In this document: positions 26,851 to 35,907 of the stretch, one piece after another
Numbering within the stretch: the first letter of the stretch is position 1
Layout of the letters: each line of letters begins with the position of its first letter
Assembly (NCBI RefSeq): GCF_014205835.1
Contig: NZ_JACHCQ010000009.1
Coordinates: forward strand, 62,001-126,000
Length of the DNA stretch: 64,000 nucleotides
Origin: Pedobacter sp. AK013
GTDB taxonomy: Bacteria > Bacteroidota > Bacteroidia > Sphingobacteriales > Sphingobacteriaceae
Direction of reading: 5' to 3'
Position numbers and translations under genes: made by a program
The notes under the pieces: model-generated
What the model saw: only the letters and a program-made list of their open reading frames with translations
What the model was told of the DNA's origin: nothing
Databases searched by the model: none

Positions 26851-27327
26851 TTAAATAGGTTCTACTAAAAATAACGGTTGGTCGTATTCTACGGGCGATG
26901 CATTATCAACCAATATTTTCACGATACGGCCTGAAACTTCACTTTCAATCTCGTTGAAAAGTTTCATCGCCTCGATAATACAAACTACTTTACCTGTGCT
27001 AATCTCATCGCCAACATTAACAAACATTGGTTTTTCTGGACTAGCTGAACGATAGAAAGTACCGATCATTGGCGATTTAATTGTAATGTATTTTGAAGTG
27101 TCTTCTGCAACTGGTACAGCAGGTGTTGCTGCATTTGGAGCAGTAGGAGCTGTGGCAACAGGGGCAGCAGCCTGTACAAGCGGAGCCTGTGGTACGGTAG
27201 CATGCACAACTGTTGGTGCTTGGTTTGTTTTGATCGTGATTTTGAAATTTTCTTGCTCAATAGCAACTTCATTTACTCCAGAACGAGAAACAAATTTAAT
27301 CAGTTCCTGTATTTGTTTGATATCCAT
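26851..27327 (-). CDS. accB: Biotin carboxyl carrier protein of acetyl-CoA carboxylase
   Basis: A 158-residue BCCP. The N-terminal helix MDIKQIQELIKFVSRSGV is followed by an Ala/Pro/Val-rich linker (about 45-75), and then the biotinyl domain with the attachment motif EAMKLFNEIES, whose Lys carries biotin. Phe replaces the more common Met after KL, which is a tolerated change. It belongs with accC and the fabH-plsX genes upstream in the same direction. Confidence 0.95.
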   Translation of the reverse strand: MDIKQIQELIKFVSRSGVNEVAIEQENFKITIKTNQAPTVVHATVPQAPLVQAAAPVATAPTAPNAATPAVPVAEDTSKYITIKSPMIGTFYRSASPEKPMFVNVGDEISTGKVVCIIEAMKLFNEIESEVSGRIVKILVDNASPVEYDQPLFLVEPI

Positions 27328-27485
27328 TTTTTAGGCTTTTATGTAAAAAATAGTGTTTATTGAATTAACTAAGTTATACTTTTTTTGTTTTATTTTTCTT
27401 TGTAACCGCTTAAGGTTGATGGTTTAATGGCTATGATGCTTTATCGAGCAGCTGATTAACTCCCAATTCCAGGCGTTCAACTCAA

Positions 27486-28484
27486 TTACTCAGAGTCGTA
27501 AGCCCATTTAAGGTATACCGAACCCCAGGTAAAGCCGCCACCGAATGCAGCTAAAACGATGTTATCGCCTTTTTTCAGCCTGCTTTCCCACTCCCATAAA
27601 CATAAAGGAATGGTTCCGTTGGTTGTATTTCCGTAACGTTCAATGTTGATCATTACCTTATCGGTTGTAACCCCCATGCGGTTTGCGGTGGCATCGATGA
27701 TGCGTTTGTTGGCCTGGTGTGGTACCAACCATGCAACATCATCAGCGGTTAAGCTGTTGCGTTCCATAATTTCGGCAGCAACATCTGCCATATTGGTTAC
27801 GGCAAATTTGAATACTGTTGGTCCTTCCTGGTGTGCAAAATGCTCTCTTGCATCAATGGTTTCGTGGGTTGCAGGTTTAACTGAACCACCAGCTTTCATT
27901 CCTAAGAAATCTCTTCCTGAACCATCTGTTCTTAAGATGGAATCCTGAATGCCAAAACCTTCTTCATTTGGTTCTAATAAGGCACAACCACAACCATCAC
28001 CAAAAATGATACAGGTTGTACGGTCTTCGTAGTTGATAATCGACGACATTTTATCGCCGCCAACCACTAAAACTTTTTTATGCCTTCCTGCTTCAATGAA
28101 TGATGCTCCTGTAGAAAGTCCGAAAATAAAGCCAGAACAAGCGGCCTGTAAATCGTAACCCCAGGCATTTGTAGCACCAATTTTATCAGCTAAAACGTTA
28201 GCAGTTGCAGGGAAAGTGAAATCTGGAGTAGTGGTGCAAAAGATAATCAGTTCAATTTCTTTTGCATCAATTCCTCTCTTTTTAAGTAAACCGTTTACAG
28301 CATGAACAGCCATATCGGAAGTACCTAAACCTTCACCCTTTAAAATTCTACGTTCTTTAATTCCCGTTCTGCTGGTAATCCATTCATCCGAAGTATCAAC
28401 CATGGTTTCTAACTCTGCGTTTGTAAGCACATAGTCGGGAACGTAACCATTTACTGCTGTAATAGCAGCGTGAATTTTACTCAT
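27486..28484 (-). CDS. fabH: Beta-ketoacyl-ACP synthase III (operon copy)
   Basis: Starts fatty-acid chains by condensing acetyl-CoA or a branched acyl-CoA with malonyl-ACP. The 332-residue protein has the Cys-His-Asn triad: Cys116 in QAACSGF, His in [10 protein letters not shown], and Asn in GNTTNGT. The N-terminus shows the family block [17 protein letters not shown]. It follows plsX by 18 bases, and this plsX-fabH order is standard. A second homologue lies at 36.4 kb. Confidence 0.94.
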   Translation of the reverse strand: MSKIHAAITAVNGYVPDYVLTNAELETMVDTSDEWITSRTGIKERRILKGEGLGTSDMAVHAVNGLLKKRGIDAKEIELIIFCTTTPDFTFPATANVLADKIGATNAWGYDLQAACSGFIFGLSTGASFIEAGRHKKVLVVGGDKMSSIINYEDRTTCIIFGDGCGCALLEPNEEGFGIQDSILRTDGSGRDFLGMKAGGSVKPATHETIDAREHFAHQEGPTVFKFAVTNMADVAAEIMERNSLTADDVAWLVPHQANKRIIDATANRMGVTTDKVMINIERYGNTTNGTIPLCLWEWESRLKKGDNIVLAAFGGGFTWGSVYLKWAYDSE

Positions 28485-28502
28485 TTTAAGAATTTTAATA
28501 AA

Positions 28503-29441
28503 TTATTTAAATGCCATTCTAATTTTTTCTACCAATCCCGTAGTGATCATTTCTCTGGATTGTAGAACCATATTTTTAACAGCTAGCGGACTTGAAATTC
28601 CATGTCCGATAACAACAGGGGCGTTAACACCTAGAACCGGGCTTCCACCGTACTGCTCGTAATTAAAACGATCAAAGAACTCATCTTTAAGCCCCTTTTT
28701 GATGGTAAGCACGTAAAACGATTCTGCTAATTTTAGCATTACATTTCCGGTAAAACCATCGCACACAATTACATCGGCTTTATCGTTAAACAAATCTCTT
28801 CCTTCCACATTTCCAACAAAGTTGAAGAGGCTGGTTTCTTTCATTAACGGGAAAGTAGCCATGCTTAGCATATTTCCTTTCTCATCTTCCTCACCAATAT
28901 TCATCAGGGCAACTTTCGGATCGTTGATCTGCAAAAGATTTTCTGCATATAAACTGCCTAAAACGCCAAATTGTAATAAAATATCGGGTTTACAGTCGGC
29001 ATTTGCACCTACATCTAACAGTAAGCCAGTACCACCTTTAATTTTTGGAAGAATTGTACATAAACAAGGGCGGATAATGCCCGGAATGGTTTTAACGCTA
29101 AAGACTGCGCCAACCAACATGGCTCCAGAGTTACCAGCACTTGCGAAAGAATCGATTTTACCTTCTTTTAAAAGGTTGAAACCAACAGCTATGCTCGAGT
29201 TTGGTTTCTGAACGATTGCTTTGGTGGGATGTTCGCCCATACCAATAACTTCATCAGTATGAACGTATTCAAAATGATCTGGATTAAAACCTTCTTCTGC
29301 AAGAATGGGTTTAATCTGTTCAGTATCGCCAATAAGAACTAAATGCTCTCCAGCGTTAAGCGATTGATGAGCAGCTATTGCTCCCAAAACAATTGCTTTG
29401 GGAGCATAGTCTCCGCCCATTATGTCGAGGCCTATTTTCAT
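28503..29441 (-). CDS. plsX: Phosphate acyltransferase PlsX
   Basis: Makes acyl-phosphate from acyl-ACP for phospholipid synthesis. The 312-residue protein begins MKIGLDIMGGDYAPKAIVLG, the family signature, and contains ASAGNSGAMLVGA, LLDVGANADCKP, NIGEEDEKGN and VCDGFTGNVMLK. It is cytoplasmic, or peripheral to the membrane. It is followed closely by fabH and preceded by rpmF, matching the conserved yceD-rpmF-plsX-fabH arrangement. Confidence 0.95.
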   Translation of the reverse strand: MKIGLDIMGGDYAPKAIVLGAIAAHQSLNAGEHLVLIGDTEQIKPILAEEGFNPDHFEYVHTDEVIGMGEHPTKAIVQKPNSSIAVGFNLLKEGKIDSFASAGNSGAMLVGAVFSVKTIPGIIRPCLCTILPKIKGGTGLLLDVGANADCKPDILLQFGVLGSLYAENLLQINDPKVALMNIGEEDEKGNMLSMATFPLMKETSLFNFVGNVEGRDLFNDKADVIVCDGFTGNVMLKLAESFYVLTIKKGLKDEFFDRFNYEQYGGSPVLGVNAPVVIGHGISSPLAVKNMVLQSREMITTGLVEKIRMAFK

Positions 29442-29542
29442 AGAAAAAATCTGTTTGTGTTAAGTCAGGTGTAATCCTGAATTTTTCAGTTGACTAAGGT
29501 ATGACTAAAGCCGCTGAAAACACAAACAATTTTTTAAGAAAA

Positions 29543-29734
29543 TTACCCTATCTGAGTATTTTCGATAACCAGTTTGCCGTTGTAGTATAAGTTACCATCA
29601 ACGTTATAAGCACGGTGAGGTACGTGAATAGCACCTGTTGCCGAGCATGTTGCTAAAGAAGGAGTAACAGCTTTATAGTGCGTTCTTCTTTTATTTTTTC
29701 TCTGTTTCGAGATTTTCCGTTTTGGATGTGCCAT
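29543..29734 (-). CDS. rpmF: Large ribosomal subunit protein bL32
   Basis: A 63-residue basic protein beginning MAHPKRKISKQRKNKRRTHY, the bL32 N-terminus. Only one Cys is visible (in ATCSATG), so the zinc-binding C-terminal Cys set of some bL32 proteins is absent. It sits between yceD and plsX, the usual place. Confidence 0.95.
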   Translation of the reverse strand: MAHPKRKISKQRKNKRRTHYKAVTPSLATCSATGAIHVPHRAYNVDGNLYYNGKLVIENTQIG

Positions 29735-29749
29735 TGGTGTATAATCTAA

Positions 29750-30280
29750 TTATTTTTTTAACTTATTAAGGGCTTCCCAACGTGGGTCGCTTGTTTGTTC
29801 ATTTTCTTCAGCCTGCTTTTCAATCGATAACTGATTTAAACGATCAATCATTTCCTGATCGCAATCTTTACCTGCCTGATCGCAGTTTTTGATATAAGGT
29901 ACCGCTACGTTAATCATTTCGTATAAAGGACCAGATATATCAATCTCGGTATCTTTACGGCTTAGCGAAATAATTTCTTCATCATCGCTCTCCAGTTCAT
30001 CTTCAGCAAATTTTACAATCTGCCTTTCATAAAGATTTATAGGCAACGGAAACTCAGATAAACATTTGTCGCAATCTAAATTAACTGTACCTATAACTTT
30101 GAATTTTAGAAGCAACATGGTCTCTTGTTTCTCAAGTTCCAGGTCTACTTTTAAATTCCCGCTTTTAATTAACGAATACTCAAATGCGTTAAAAAAGCGA
30201 TCATCAAGCTCATAATCAAACTGATGAGTTCCCAATTTTAATCCGGTAAACGGTAATGAAAATTGTTTTAGTGGGTTCAA
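29750..30280 (-). CDS. YceD family protein (DUF177)
   Basis: A 176-residue DUF177/YceD protein, normally encoded just upstream of rpmF and linked to 23S rRNA or ribosome assembly. Visible features are the N-terminal FSLPFTGLKLGTHQFDYELD, a central LDCDKCLSEF, and acidic FAEDELESDDEEI. The start codon is TTG at 30280; no ATG or GTG lies upstream in the same frame before the 5' spacer. Spacing to rpmF is 15 bases, which supports one operon. Confidence 0.88.
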   Translation of the reverse strand: MNPLKQFSLPFTGLKLGTHQFDYELDDRFFNAFEYSLIKSGNLKVDLELEKQETMLLLKFKVIGTVNLDCDKCLSEFPLPINLYERQIVKFAEDELESDDEEIISLSRKDTEIDISGPLYEMINVAVPYIKNCDQAGKDCDQEMIDRLNQLSIEKQAEENEQTSDPRWEALNKLKK

Positions 30281-30413
30281 AGTACTGTAAAATTTTAGCC
30301 TGCAAATGTAGGGATAAAATAATTAGATTAAAAATGTTTTTTAAAAATTGTTGATGTTAGCTCTTGATTTTTAGGCCATACAGATTTTTAAAACCTGTAT
30401 GGCCTGTATAAGA

Positions 30414-31253
30414 CTAGCTAGCCAACACCATTTCTTTATTATTCCTGCTCCATTCGCTCCACGAGCCAATATAAAGTTTAGGGATGGGCAAACCTGCATA
30501 ATCCATAGCCAAAAGGGTATGGCAGGCTGTAATACCTGATCCACAATGAACAATAACATTATCTGGCTTCACATGCGCCAGGGCTTCTACATATTTTTCT
30601 TTCAATGTTTCTGGAGCCAAGAAAGCGCCCGTAGCATCTAGATTTTCGGTATATGGAATATTTGCCGCTCCCGGAATATGACCTGCAATTAAATCGATAG
30701 GCTCGGTGAGGCCGGCAAAACGGTTGGCATCGCGCACATCAATCACCATGTAATCGTCGGTTTTGGCAACTTTTTCCACTTCATCGATGTTAGATAACGG
30801 TAAGTTCCATGCAGTGATTTCGTATTTTTCAACAGATTTTGGTATTTCTACTTTATCTGTAGTTGGGAAGCCTGCTTTAACAGCCGCCTGAAAGCCTCCA
30901 TCAATTACCTGTACTTTTTTATGGCCGATGGCTTTTAGCATCCACCAAAGCCTTGCAGCTGCGTTACCGCCGTTTTTATCGTCGTAAACAATCACATGGC
31001 TATCTTTAGTAATGCCGAGTTTCTGTAAAACAATTGAAAATTGCTCGAAAGTAGGCAAGGGATGCCTCCCGCCAATGGCAAAATCGCCAATGTTGGCTAA
31101 ATCGTTATTTACATCGGCAAAGAGGGCTCCGGCCAGATGTTGCTCGTCGTATCTTGCTTTTGAGCCTGCACTAGCGTCGATAATTACGATTTCATCGTCT
31201 TGGTTTAACCAGGTTAATTCTGCGGGTTTTATAATTGGTGGTAGTTGTTCCAT
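30414..31253 (-). CDS. sseA: Thiosulfate/3-mercaptopyruvate sulfurtransferase
   Basis: A two-domain rhodanese, 279 residues. The inactive N-terminal domain (about 1-140) includes VIYDDKNGGNAAARLWWML. The catalytic C-terminal domain ends with the active-site loop HCGSGITAC, with Cys as the sulfur carrier; CGSG[VI]T is the mercaptopyruvate-type signature. It lies in the same direction as the next, secreted gene (8 bases apart), which may be incidental. Confidence 0.9.
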   Translation of the reverse strand: MEQLPPIIKPAELTWLNQDDEIVIIDASAGSKARYDEQHLAGALFADVNNDLANIGDFAIGGRHPLPTFEQFSIVLQKLGITKDSHVIVYDDKNGGNAAARLWWMLKAIGHKKVQVIDGGFQAAVKAGFPTTDKVEIPKSVEKYEITAWNLPLSNIDEVEKVAKTDDYMVIDVRDANRFAGLTEPIDLIAGHIPGAANIPYTENLDATGAFLAPETLKEKYVEALAHVKPDNVIVHCGSGITACHTLLAMDYAGLPIPKLYIGSWSEWSRNNKEMVLAS

Positions 31254-31260
31254 TTGATTT

Positions 31261-31761
31261 TTATTCTCTTAATATCTTTTTTATCTGATTTTCTTCTGAT
31301 TGGTCAGATAGCATGGTTCTGCTACACAGATTTGTCCAATAGGTATTAATGTCTTTTGATCTTCGCTCAAATTTGCTTGACCTAAATGTGGCGTCGTAAT
31401 TGGTTGCATAAACAATATATTCGTTCCCTATGATAAAGTTAAAGCCGCAACTGGCGCCATTGTTCGGCGTGATTACGGTTACAGTATCAGACGTTGTTTT
31501 TCCTTTATAACGTTTATTTATCTTGATTTTTATCACTGCCATTAAAAGCCTTTGTGTCATCAAATAATTGATATTTGTGGTATCGCTTGTTTTAATGGTG
31601 CTCAGAGCGGACAGGTCGTGGGTTAAAACTTTTGAAATAACCTTGCCCTTAAATACGATCCGTGCATTGCTAATGGCTTCTTTTGTTGTAAGTTCATAAC
31701 AAGAACAAGCAATTGCGGGGATGTTTATTAAGCATAAGAAGAGAATGATTATTTTTTTCAT
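31261..31761 (-). CDS. Small secreted protein with a TIMP/netrin-like N-terminus
   Basis: A 166-residue exported protein from the ATG at 31761 (an alternative start at 31773 adds four residues). The signal peptide ends AIA, and the mature form would begin CSCYELTTKEAISNARIVFK, followed by GKVISK. The N-terminal C-x-C with A-(x)-V-F-x-G-x-V matches the netrin/TIMP-like fold seen in bacterial proteins. Later Cys residues (GASCGFNF, LCSRTM) fit disulfides. In animals this fold inhibits metalloproteases; the role here is unknown. Confidence 0.65.
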   Translation of the reverse strand: MKKIIILFLCLINIPAIACSCYELTTKEAISNARIVFKGKVISKVLTHDLSALSTIKTSDTTNINYLMTQRLLMAVIKIKINKRYKGKTTSDTVTVITPNNGASCGFNFIIGNEYIVYATNYDATFRSSKFERRSKDINTYWTNLCSRTMLSDQSEENQIKKILRE

Positions 31762-31765
31762 TTCT

Positions 31766-31948
31766 TTAGTCACTTTTTAACAATGCCAAAATACCCAAAA
31801 TAGGTTCAACAGCCAAAACCATATAAAGATAATGCGAATTCATTTCCTTAGCTAACAGATTAATCACCTGGATGCTGATGATCGTAATGGCAAAACCAAT
31901 GCAATTTATCATTGTTAACGCAGTTGCTTTCGAGTGCATATTTGGCAA
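31766..31948 (-). pseudogene. MFS transporter C-terminal remnant
   Basis: A 60-residue reading frame with TTG or ATG starts, whose sequence ATALTMINCIGFAITIISIQ and then YMVLAVEPILGILALL resembles the last two helices of an MFS permease. Upstream in the same frame no transporter sequence can be read (NCKFSFIFFF), so the first ten helices are gone. It is best read as the decayed tail of a deleted gene. It could still be transcribed with the secreted gene, which overlaps its end. Confidence 0.6.
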
Positions 31949-31998
31949 TGAAAAGAAGAAAATAAAGGAAAATTTACAGTTTGGATATACTTCCTCAC

Positions 31999-32110
31999 AG
32001 ATTTCTCCACTACGGTCGAAATGACGATTTTTCTTAGCGTTTAGTCTTTACACGCTGCCCTCGGACCTCTGACTTGCGGACTTCCGCCTTTTGGCTTTGG
32101 TCTTTCAGCT
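31999..32110. repeat. REP arm plus low-complexity intergenic tract
   Basis: A single REP-like arm, TTTCTCCACTACGGTCGAAATGACG (31999-32023), is followed by a pyrimidine-rich tract with repeated GGACCTCTGAC, GGACTTCCGCC and CTTTGGTCTTTC blocks. It separates the MFS remnant from pdxA. No coding potential seen. Confidence 0.4.
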
Positions 32111-32123
32111 AACCTTTCACCTT

Positions 32124-33203
32124 TTAAGAAGCATCATCTTTAATATCAAACTGTGTTTCAACCACTTTCCCACCTGTACGTAACTGGTTGCCCAACATTT
32201 CTTCTTGCTCCCTGCGGTTTTTTACAATGTGGATAGCCGAAAACAAAGCTTCAGTAAATGAAGTCGGATCAGCTAAATCTTTACCTGCAATATCGTAACC
32301 TGTTCCATGATCCGGAGAGGTACGTACAAAGTTTAAACCAGCCGTATAGTTTACGCCATTATGGAAAGCCAATGTTTTAAAAGGAATTAAACCCTGATCG
32401 TGGTACATCGCCAAAACCGCGTCAAACTGTTTGTAACTACCATTACCGAAAAAGCCATCGGCAGGGTATGGACCAAAACAAATAATGCCTTTATCATAAG
32501 CCTCCTGAATGGCTGGCGTAATAATTTCTGCTTCTTCAGTTCCCAATAAACCATTATCGCTGGCGTGTGGATTTAGGCCCAGAACAGCAATTTTTGGTTT
32601 TTCGATCCAGAAGTCTTTTTTTAAACTTTCGTTAATCAGTTTTAATTTGCTGGTAATTTTTTCTTTGGTAATTGCTGTTGGAACGTCTTTCACAGGAATG
32701 TGACCTGTTACAACACCTACACGTAAATTTTCGCTGATCAAAAACATCAGTACATCTTTACTTCCACTTTTTTCTTGCAGATACTCGGTATGGCCAGGAA
32801 AAGCAAAGGTTTCTGATTGAATGTTATGTTTGTTAATCGGAGCAGTAACCAGGGCGTCGATATCGCCATTTACCAGGTCGGCGGTAGCACGCTCTAGTGA
32901 TAAAAGTGCATACTTTCCTCCGGTTGCAGTAACCTGACCCAATTCGATTTTTACATCTTCTTCCCAGCAGTTGATCATGTTTGCTCTTTTGGGCTGTGCC
33001 TGGTTAGCATGGCTAACTACATTAAAACTGAAATCACCCAGGTTATTCGCTTTTCTATGAAAAGATGAAACCTTGGTATGGCCATAAACAATTGGAGTGC
33101 AATAATTTAAAATCGCAGGATTAGATAATGTTTTAATGATTACCTCTAAACCTATGCCGTTTACGTCGCCTATACTGATGCCAATTTTAAGTTTATTGCT
33201 CAT
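32124..33203 (-). CDS. pdxA: 4-hydroxythreonine-4-phosphate dehydrogenase
   Basis: Oxidises 4-phosphohydroxy-L-threonine in vitamin B6 synthesis. It has 359 residues, slightly longer than E. coli PdxA. Key blocks: GISIGDVNGIGLEVIIKTL at the start, LVTAPINKHNIQ, FPGHTEYLQ, GLNPHASDNG and MYHDQGLIPFKTLAF, with metal-binding His residues in the last three. It diverges from rsmA across 156 bases; pdxA and rsmA are often neighbours. Confidence 0.94.
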   Translation of the reverse strand: MSNKLKIGISIGDVNGIGLEVIIKTLSNPAILNYCTPIVYGHTKVSSFHRKANNLGDFSFNVVSHANQAQPKRANMINCWEEDVKIELGQVTATGGKYALLSLERATADLVNGDIDALVTAPINKHNIQSETFAFPGHTEYLQEKSGSKDVLMFLISENLRVGVVTGHIPVKDVPTAITKEKITSKLKLINESLKKDFWIEKPKIAVLGLNPHASDNGLLGTEEAEIITPAIQEAYDKGIICFGPYPADGFFGNGSYKQFDAVLAMYHDQGLIPFKTLAFHNGVNYTAGLNFVRTSPDHGTGYDIAGKDLADPTSFTEALFSAIHIVKNRREQEEMLGNQLRTGGKVVETQFDIKDDAS

Positions 33204-33359
33204 AATTACCTGAAAATTTTAGCGCAAATTACTGATTTTCGTTTAAACCCTTTAAAAAAAATGAAACCGCAAAGCATTCAAAGTGATTTGCTAATAAATA
33301 ATAAGCCTATCTTTGCTAACAATTTTATTTTTTAATGGCTCCTTTAAGGGGTTGGGGTT

Positions 33360-34145
33360 ATGAGTTTAGTAAAAGCAAAAAAACATCTAGGGCAACATTT
33401 TTTAACCGATAAAGGCATCGCTAACCGCATTGTTGAGGCTTTGGTGAATACCGATAAATATAATCAGGTTTTAGAGGTGGGGCCGGGGATGGGAATCTTA
33501 TCTGATTTTTTATTGCAGCGTAAAGATTTAACGACTTATCTAATTGATATCGATACCGAATCTTTCCATTTTTTGAATGAAAAATACCCACAACTTGGCG
33601 ATCGATTGATTAATGGCGATTTTTTAAAACTCGATTTCGACAGCATTTTTCCAGGACAATTTGCCATTATTGGTAATTTTCCATACAATATCTCATCACA
33701 GATTTTATTTAAGATTTTAGATAACCGCCACAAGGTTGTAGAAATGGTGGGGATGTTTCAGAAAGAAGTTGCCCAACGTTGCGCAGCACCCGCTGGGAAC
33801 AAAGAGTACGGAATTTTGAGTGTGTTTCTTCAGGCCTATTATAAAATTGAATACCTGTTTACGGTTAAACCGGGTACATTTAACCCACCACCAAAAGTAC
33901 ACTCGGCAGTAATCCGTTTAACCAGAAATGAAGTGGAGACTTTAGATTGCGATGAAAAATTATTTTGGCGGGTGGTTAAGGCAGGTTTTAACCAGAGGAG
34001 AAAGACCTTACGCAATGCGGTTTCTGCAGTAATGCCTAAAGATAAAATGGACCATCATATCTACTTTGAAAAACGTGCAGAACAGTTAACCGTGGCCGAT
34101 TTCGTGACTTTAACGAAGCACGTGAGTAAGTTGATGGAAGCTTAG
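33360..34145 (+). CDS. rsmA: 16S rRNA dimethyladenosine transferase
   Basis: Dimethylates two adjacent adenosines near the 3' end of 16S rRNA (KsgA). The 261-residue protein begins KAKKHLGQHFLTDKG. The SAM-binding motif is LEVGPGMGILSDFL (about 39-52), and the catalytic motif is NFPYNISSQ in place of the E. coli NLPY. The C-terminus has NQRRKTLRNAV, typical of the family. The start sits just after a repeat arm (CTCCTTTAAGGGGTTGGGG), similar to the one at 43.6 kb. Confidence 0.95.
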   Translation: MSLVKAKKHLGQHFLTDKGIANRIVEALVNTDKYNQVLEVGPGMGILSDFLLQRKDLTTYLIDIDTESFHFLNEKYPQLGDRLINGDFLKLDFDSIFPGQFAIIGNFPYNISSQILFKILDNRHKVVEMVGMFQKEVAQRCAAPAGNKEYGILSVFLQAYYKIEYLFTVKPGTFNPPPKVHSAVIRLTRNEVETLDCDEKLFWRVVKAGFNQRRKTLRNAVSAVMPKDKMDHHIYFEKRAEQLTVADFVTLTKHVSKLMEA

Positions 34146-34153
34146 CAATCTTT

Positions 34154-35060
34154 TTGTCATGCTGAGGCACGAAGCATCATCGGGTGCAGGTTTATTCTAT
34201 CGGTTGGTGTTTCACCGGCCAAAATAGAATTTGGAAATGAGGTTTCAGTGGTTCTTGGCGGTGTGTAGCCCCGCTTTCGCTTATAGTCCTCGCTGCGCTG
34301 CGGGCTATTCCGCTCAATCTGGTTTATAAACAAGGGTTTCTGCACCTCGCAACCCTAAAGATGGAATGCTGTTTGGCCACCTGGCCCCGGTTGAAGCGTT
34401 ACCTGCAGCAACGAGGCACGAGGAAGCGTATAAGCGTAAAACGGGAAGAAACCGAGTGTTTTGTACTACTATTGCGCTCCAAAGAAAGTTATGTATGAGT
34501 GTTATATGGTAACATCTAACACCACGAATAAGGGGTTATCCCTATCGTCATGGTTCCTGTTTCCACATACTATAAAACCTTTTGCCTATCGGTTGGTGTT
34601 TCACCGGCCAAAATAGAATTTGGAAATGAGGTTTCAGTGGTTCTTGGCGGTGTGTAGCCCCGCTTTCGCTTATAGTCCTCGCTGCGCTGCGGGCTATTCC
34701 GCTCAATCTGGTTTATAAACAAGAGTTTCTGCACCTCGCAACCCTAAAGATGGAATGCTGTTTGGCCACCTGGCCCCGGTTGAAGCGTTACCCTGCAGCG
34801 GCTAGGTATGAGGAAGCGAAGCGTATAAGCGTAAAACGGGAAGAAACCAGGTGTTTTGTACTACTATTGCGCTCCAAAGAAAGTTAAGCATGAGTGTTAT
34901 ATAGTAACATCTAACACCACGAATAAGGGTTTATCGCCATTGTTCATGTCTCCACGCACTATAAAGCCTTTTGTCCATCGGTTGGTTTCTTACCGAACGA
35001 GATAGCGTCAGAAATGAGCGCCTGGTGGTTTTTGACAGCAATCAGCCGCTTGTGTTTTCT
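34154..35060. repeat. Tandem direct repeat, about 389-390 bp, two copies plus a decayed third
   Basis: The 977-base gap after rsmA is filled by tandem copies. Unit 1 runs from about 34198 to 34586, unit 2 from 34587 to about 34976, and a degenerate third starts near 34977. The block GGTTGGTGTTTCACCGGCC begins units 1 and 2 at an offset of 389 bases. The first roughly 190 bases are almost identical (AAGGGTTT versus AAGAGTTT), and later parts differ by small indels. The unit contains GCCCCGCTTTCGC, CGCTGCGCTGCGGGC and GGCCACCTGGCCCCGG, so it is GC-rich and locally palindromic. No convincing reading frame; function unknown. A REP-like arm sits at 34154-34182. Confidence 0.8.
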
Positions 35061-35122
35061 TGCAAATCCGTGATTATTTTCATTGAATTTCTCCTTTCCT
35101 TTGCGACATAATTTTAAACATC

Positions 35123-35722
35123 ATGGTTAATTACAGCGAAATTTTCAGCGAACAAGGAATGGATTATCAAACCTATCGTGCATTGATTGATCAACTTCTG
35201 TTAGAGGGAAAGGCTACTGGTGACGTAACTTACGACTTGCACTATACTAAAATGAATGTGCAAAGAATGAATCGTGTAGATAAGACGATTAGTTTAACCG
35301 ATGAGTTGATCTCAACCATTAACCAGCTTAAGGGAAATTATAAGTTTTTGGTGATTACTGAAGGTTGGTGTGGCGATGCTGCACAGATTGTTCCGATATT
35401 CAATAAAATCGCAACTGCTTCATTAGGTAAAATTGATCTGAAATTTGTGCTTAGAGATAAAAATCTACCGCTAATTGATGCACATTTAACCAATGGCGGA
35501 AGGGCTATTCCGGTTTTAATTGTGTTAGATGAATCGGCAGATGAGGTTTTAGGAACTTGGGGTCCAAGACCACAAATTTTGCAGGAACTTTTAAAAGAGT
35601 GGAGAAAAGAAAATACTGAAATGCCAATTTTGGCAGAAAAACTTCATGGCTGGTATGCCAAAGATAAAACACAGACTACTCAGGCTGGCTTAAATGAACT
35701 TTTGAAGGACTTGGAGTTATAA
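35123..35722 (+). CDS. Thioredoxin-family protein with a degenerate active site
   Basis: A 199-residue cytoplasmic protein with a thioredoxin fold (about 65-190). The usual WCGPC motif reads GWCGDAAQ, so only one active-site Cys remains and dithiol chemistry is unlikely. The cis-Pro region reads RAIPVLIVLD and is intact. The N-terminus has MDYQTYRALIDQLL and YTKMNVQRMNR, found in Bacteroidota proteins annotated as thioredoxin-like. It stands alone after the tandem-repeat region. Confidence 0.8.
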   Translation: MVNYSEIFSEQGMDYQTYRALIDQLLLEGKATGDVTYDLHYTKMNVQRMNRVDKTISLTDELISTINQLKGNYKFLVITEGWCGDAAQIVPIFNKIATASLGKIDLKFVLRDKNLPLIDAHLTNGGRAIPVLIVLDESADEVLGTWGPRPQILQELLKEWRKENTEMPILAEKLHGWYAKDKTQTTQAGLNELLKDLEL

Positions 35723-35743
35723 TCTTATCGTTTCGTTTTAGAC

Positions 35744-35880
35744 GGTCGTCGCCCTTGACCTGCAGTACAGCGGAAAGCTGCGCAGTAAACAGAGCTTTAA
35801 GCGAGCTCACCGAAGGTAATTTATTTCAGGGTCTTCTTCTTAAATAGATGCTGATTCCGAATCTTCGGGACAGCATAACG
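35744..35880. repeat. REP-like element with a longer insert
   Basis: GGTCGTCGCCCTTGACCTGC at the left and TTATTTCAGGGTCTTCTTC with GATGCTGATTCCGAATCTTC and GGGACAGCATAACG at the right resemble the family at 26.8 kb, but about 60 bases of different sequence separate the arms. It is between the convergent thioredoxin-like gene and clpS. Confidence 0.5.
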
Positions 35881-35907
35881 TTAGGACAAAATAAAAACTG
35901 CTCTAGT

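Noticed and set aside
30371..30559. 62-codon minus-strand frame over the sulfurtransferase end
   Set aside because: It overlaps the confident sulfurtransferase gene in another frame and has no independent support.
34157..34345. 62-codon minus-strand frame in the tandem repeat
   Set aside because: The same region in the second repeat copy has no selection for the frame, and the protein is not recognisable.
34198..34980. CRISPR array
   Set aside because: The repeats are about 390 bases long, directly adjacent, and have no short unique spacers; no cas gene is near.
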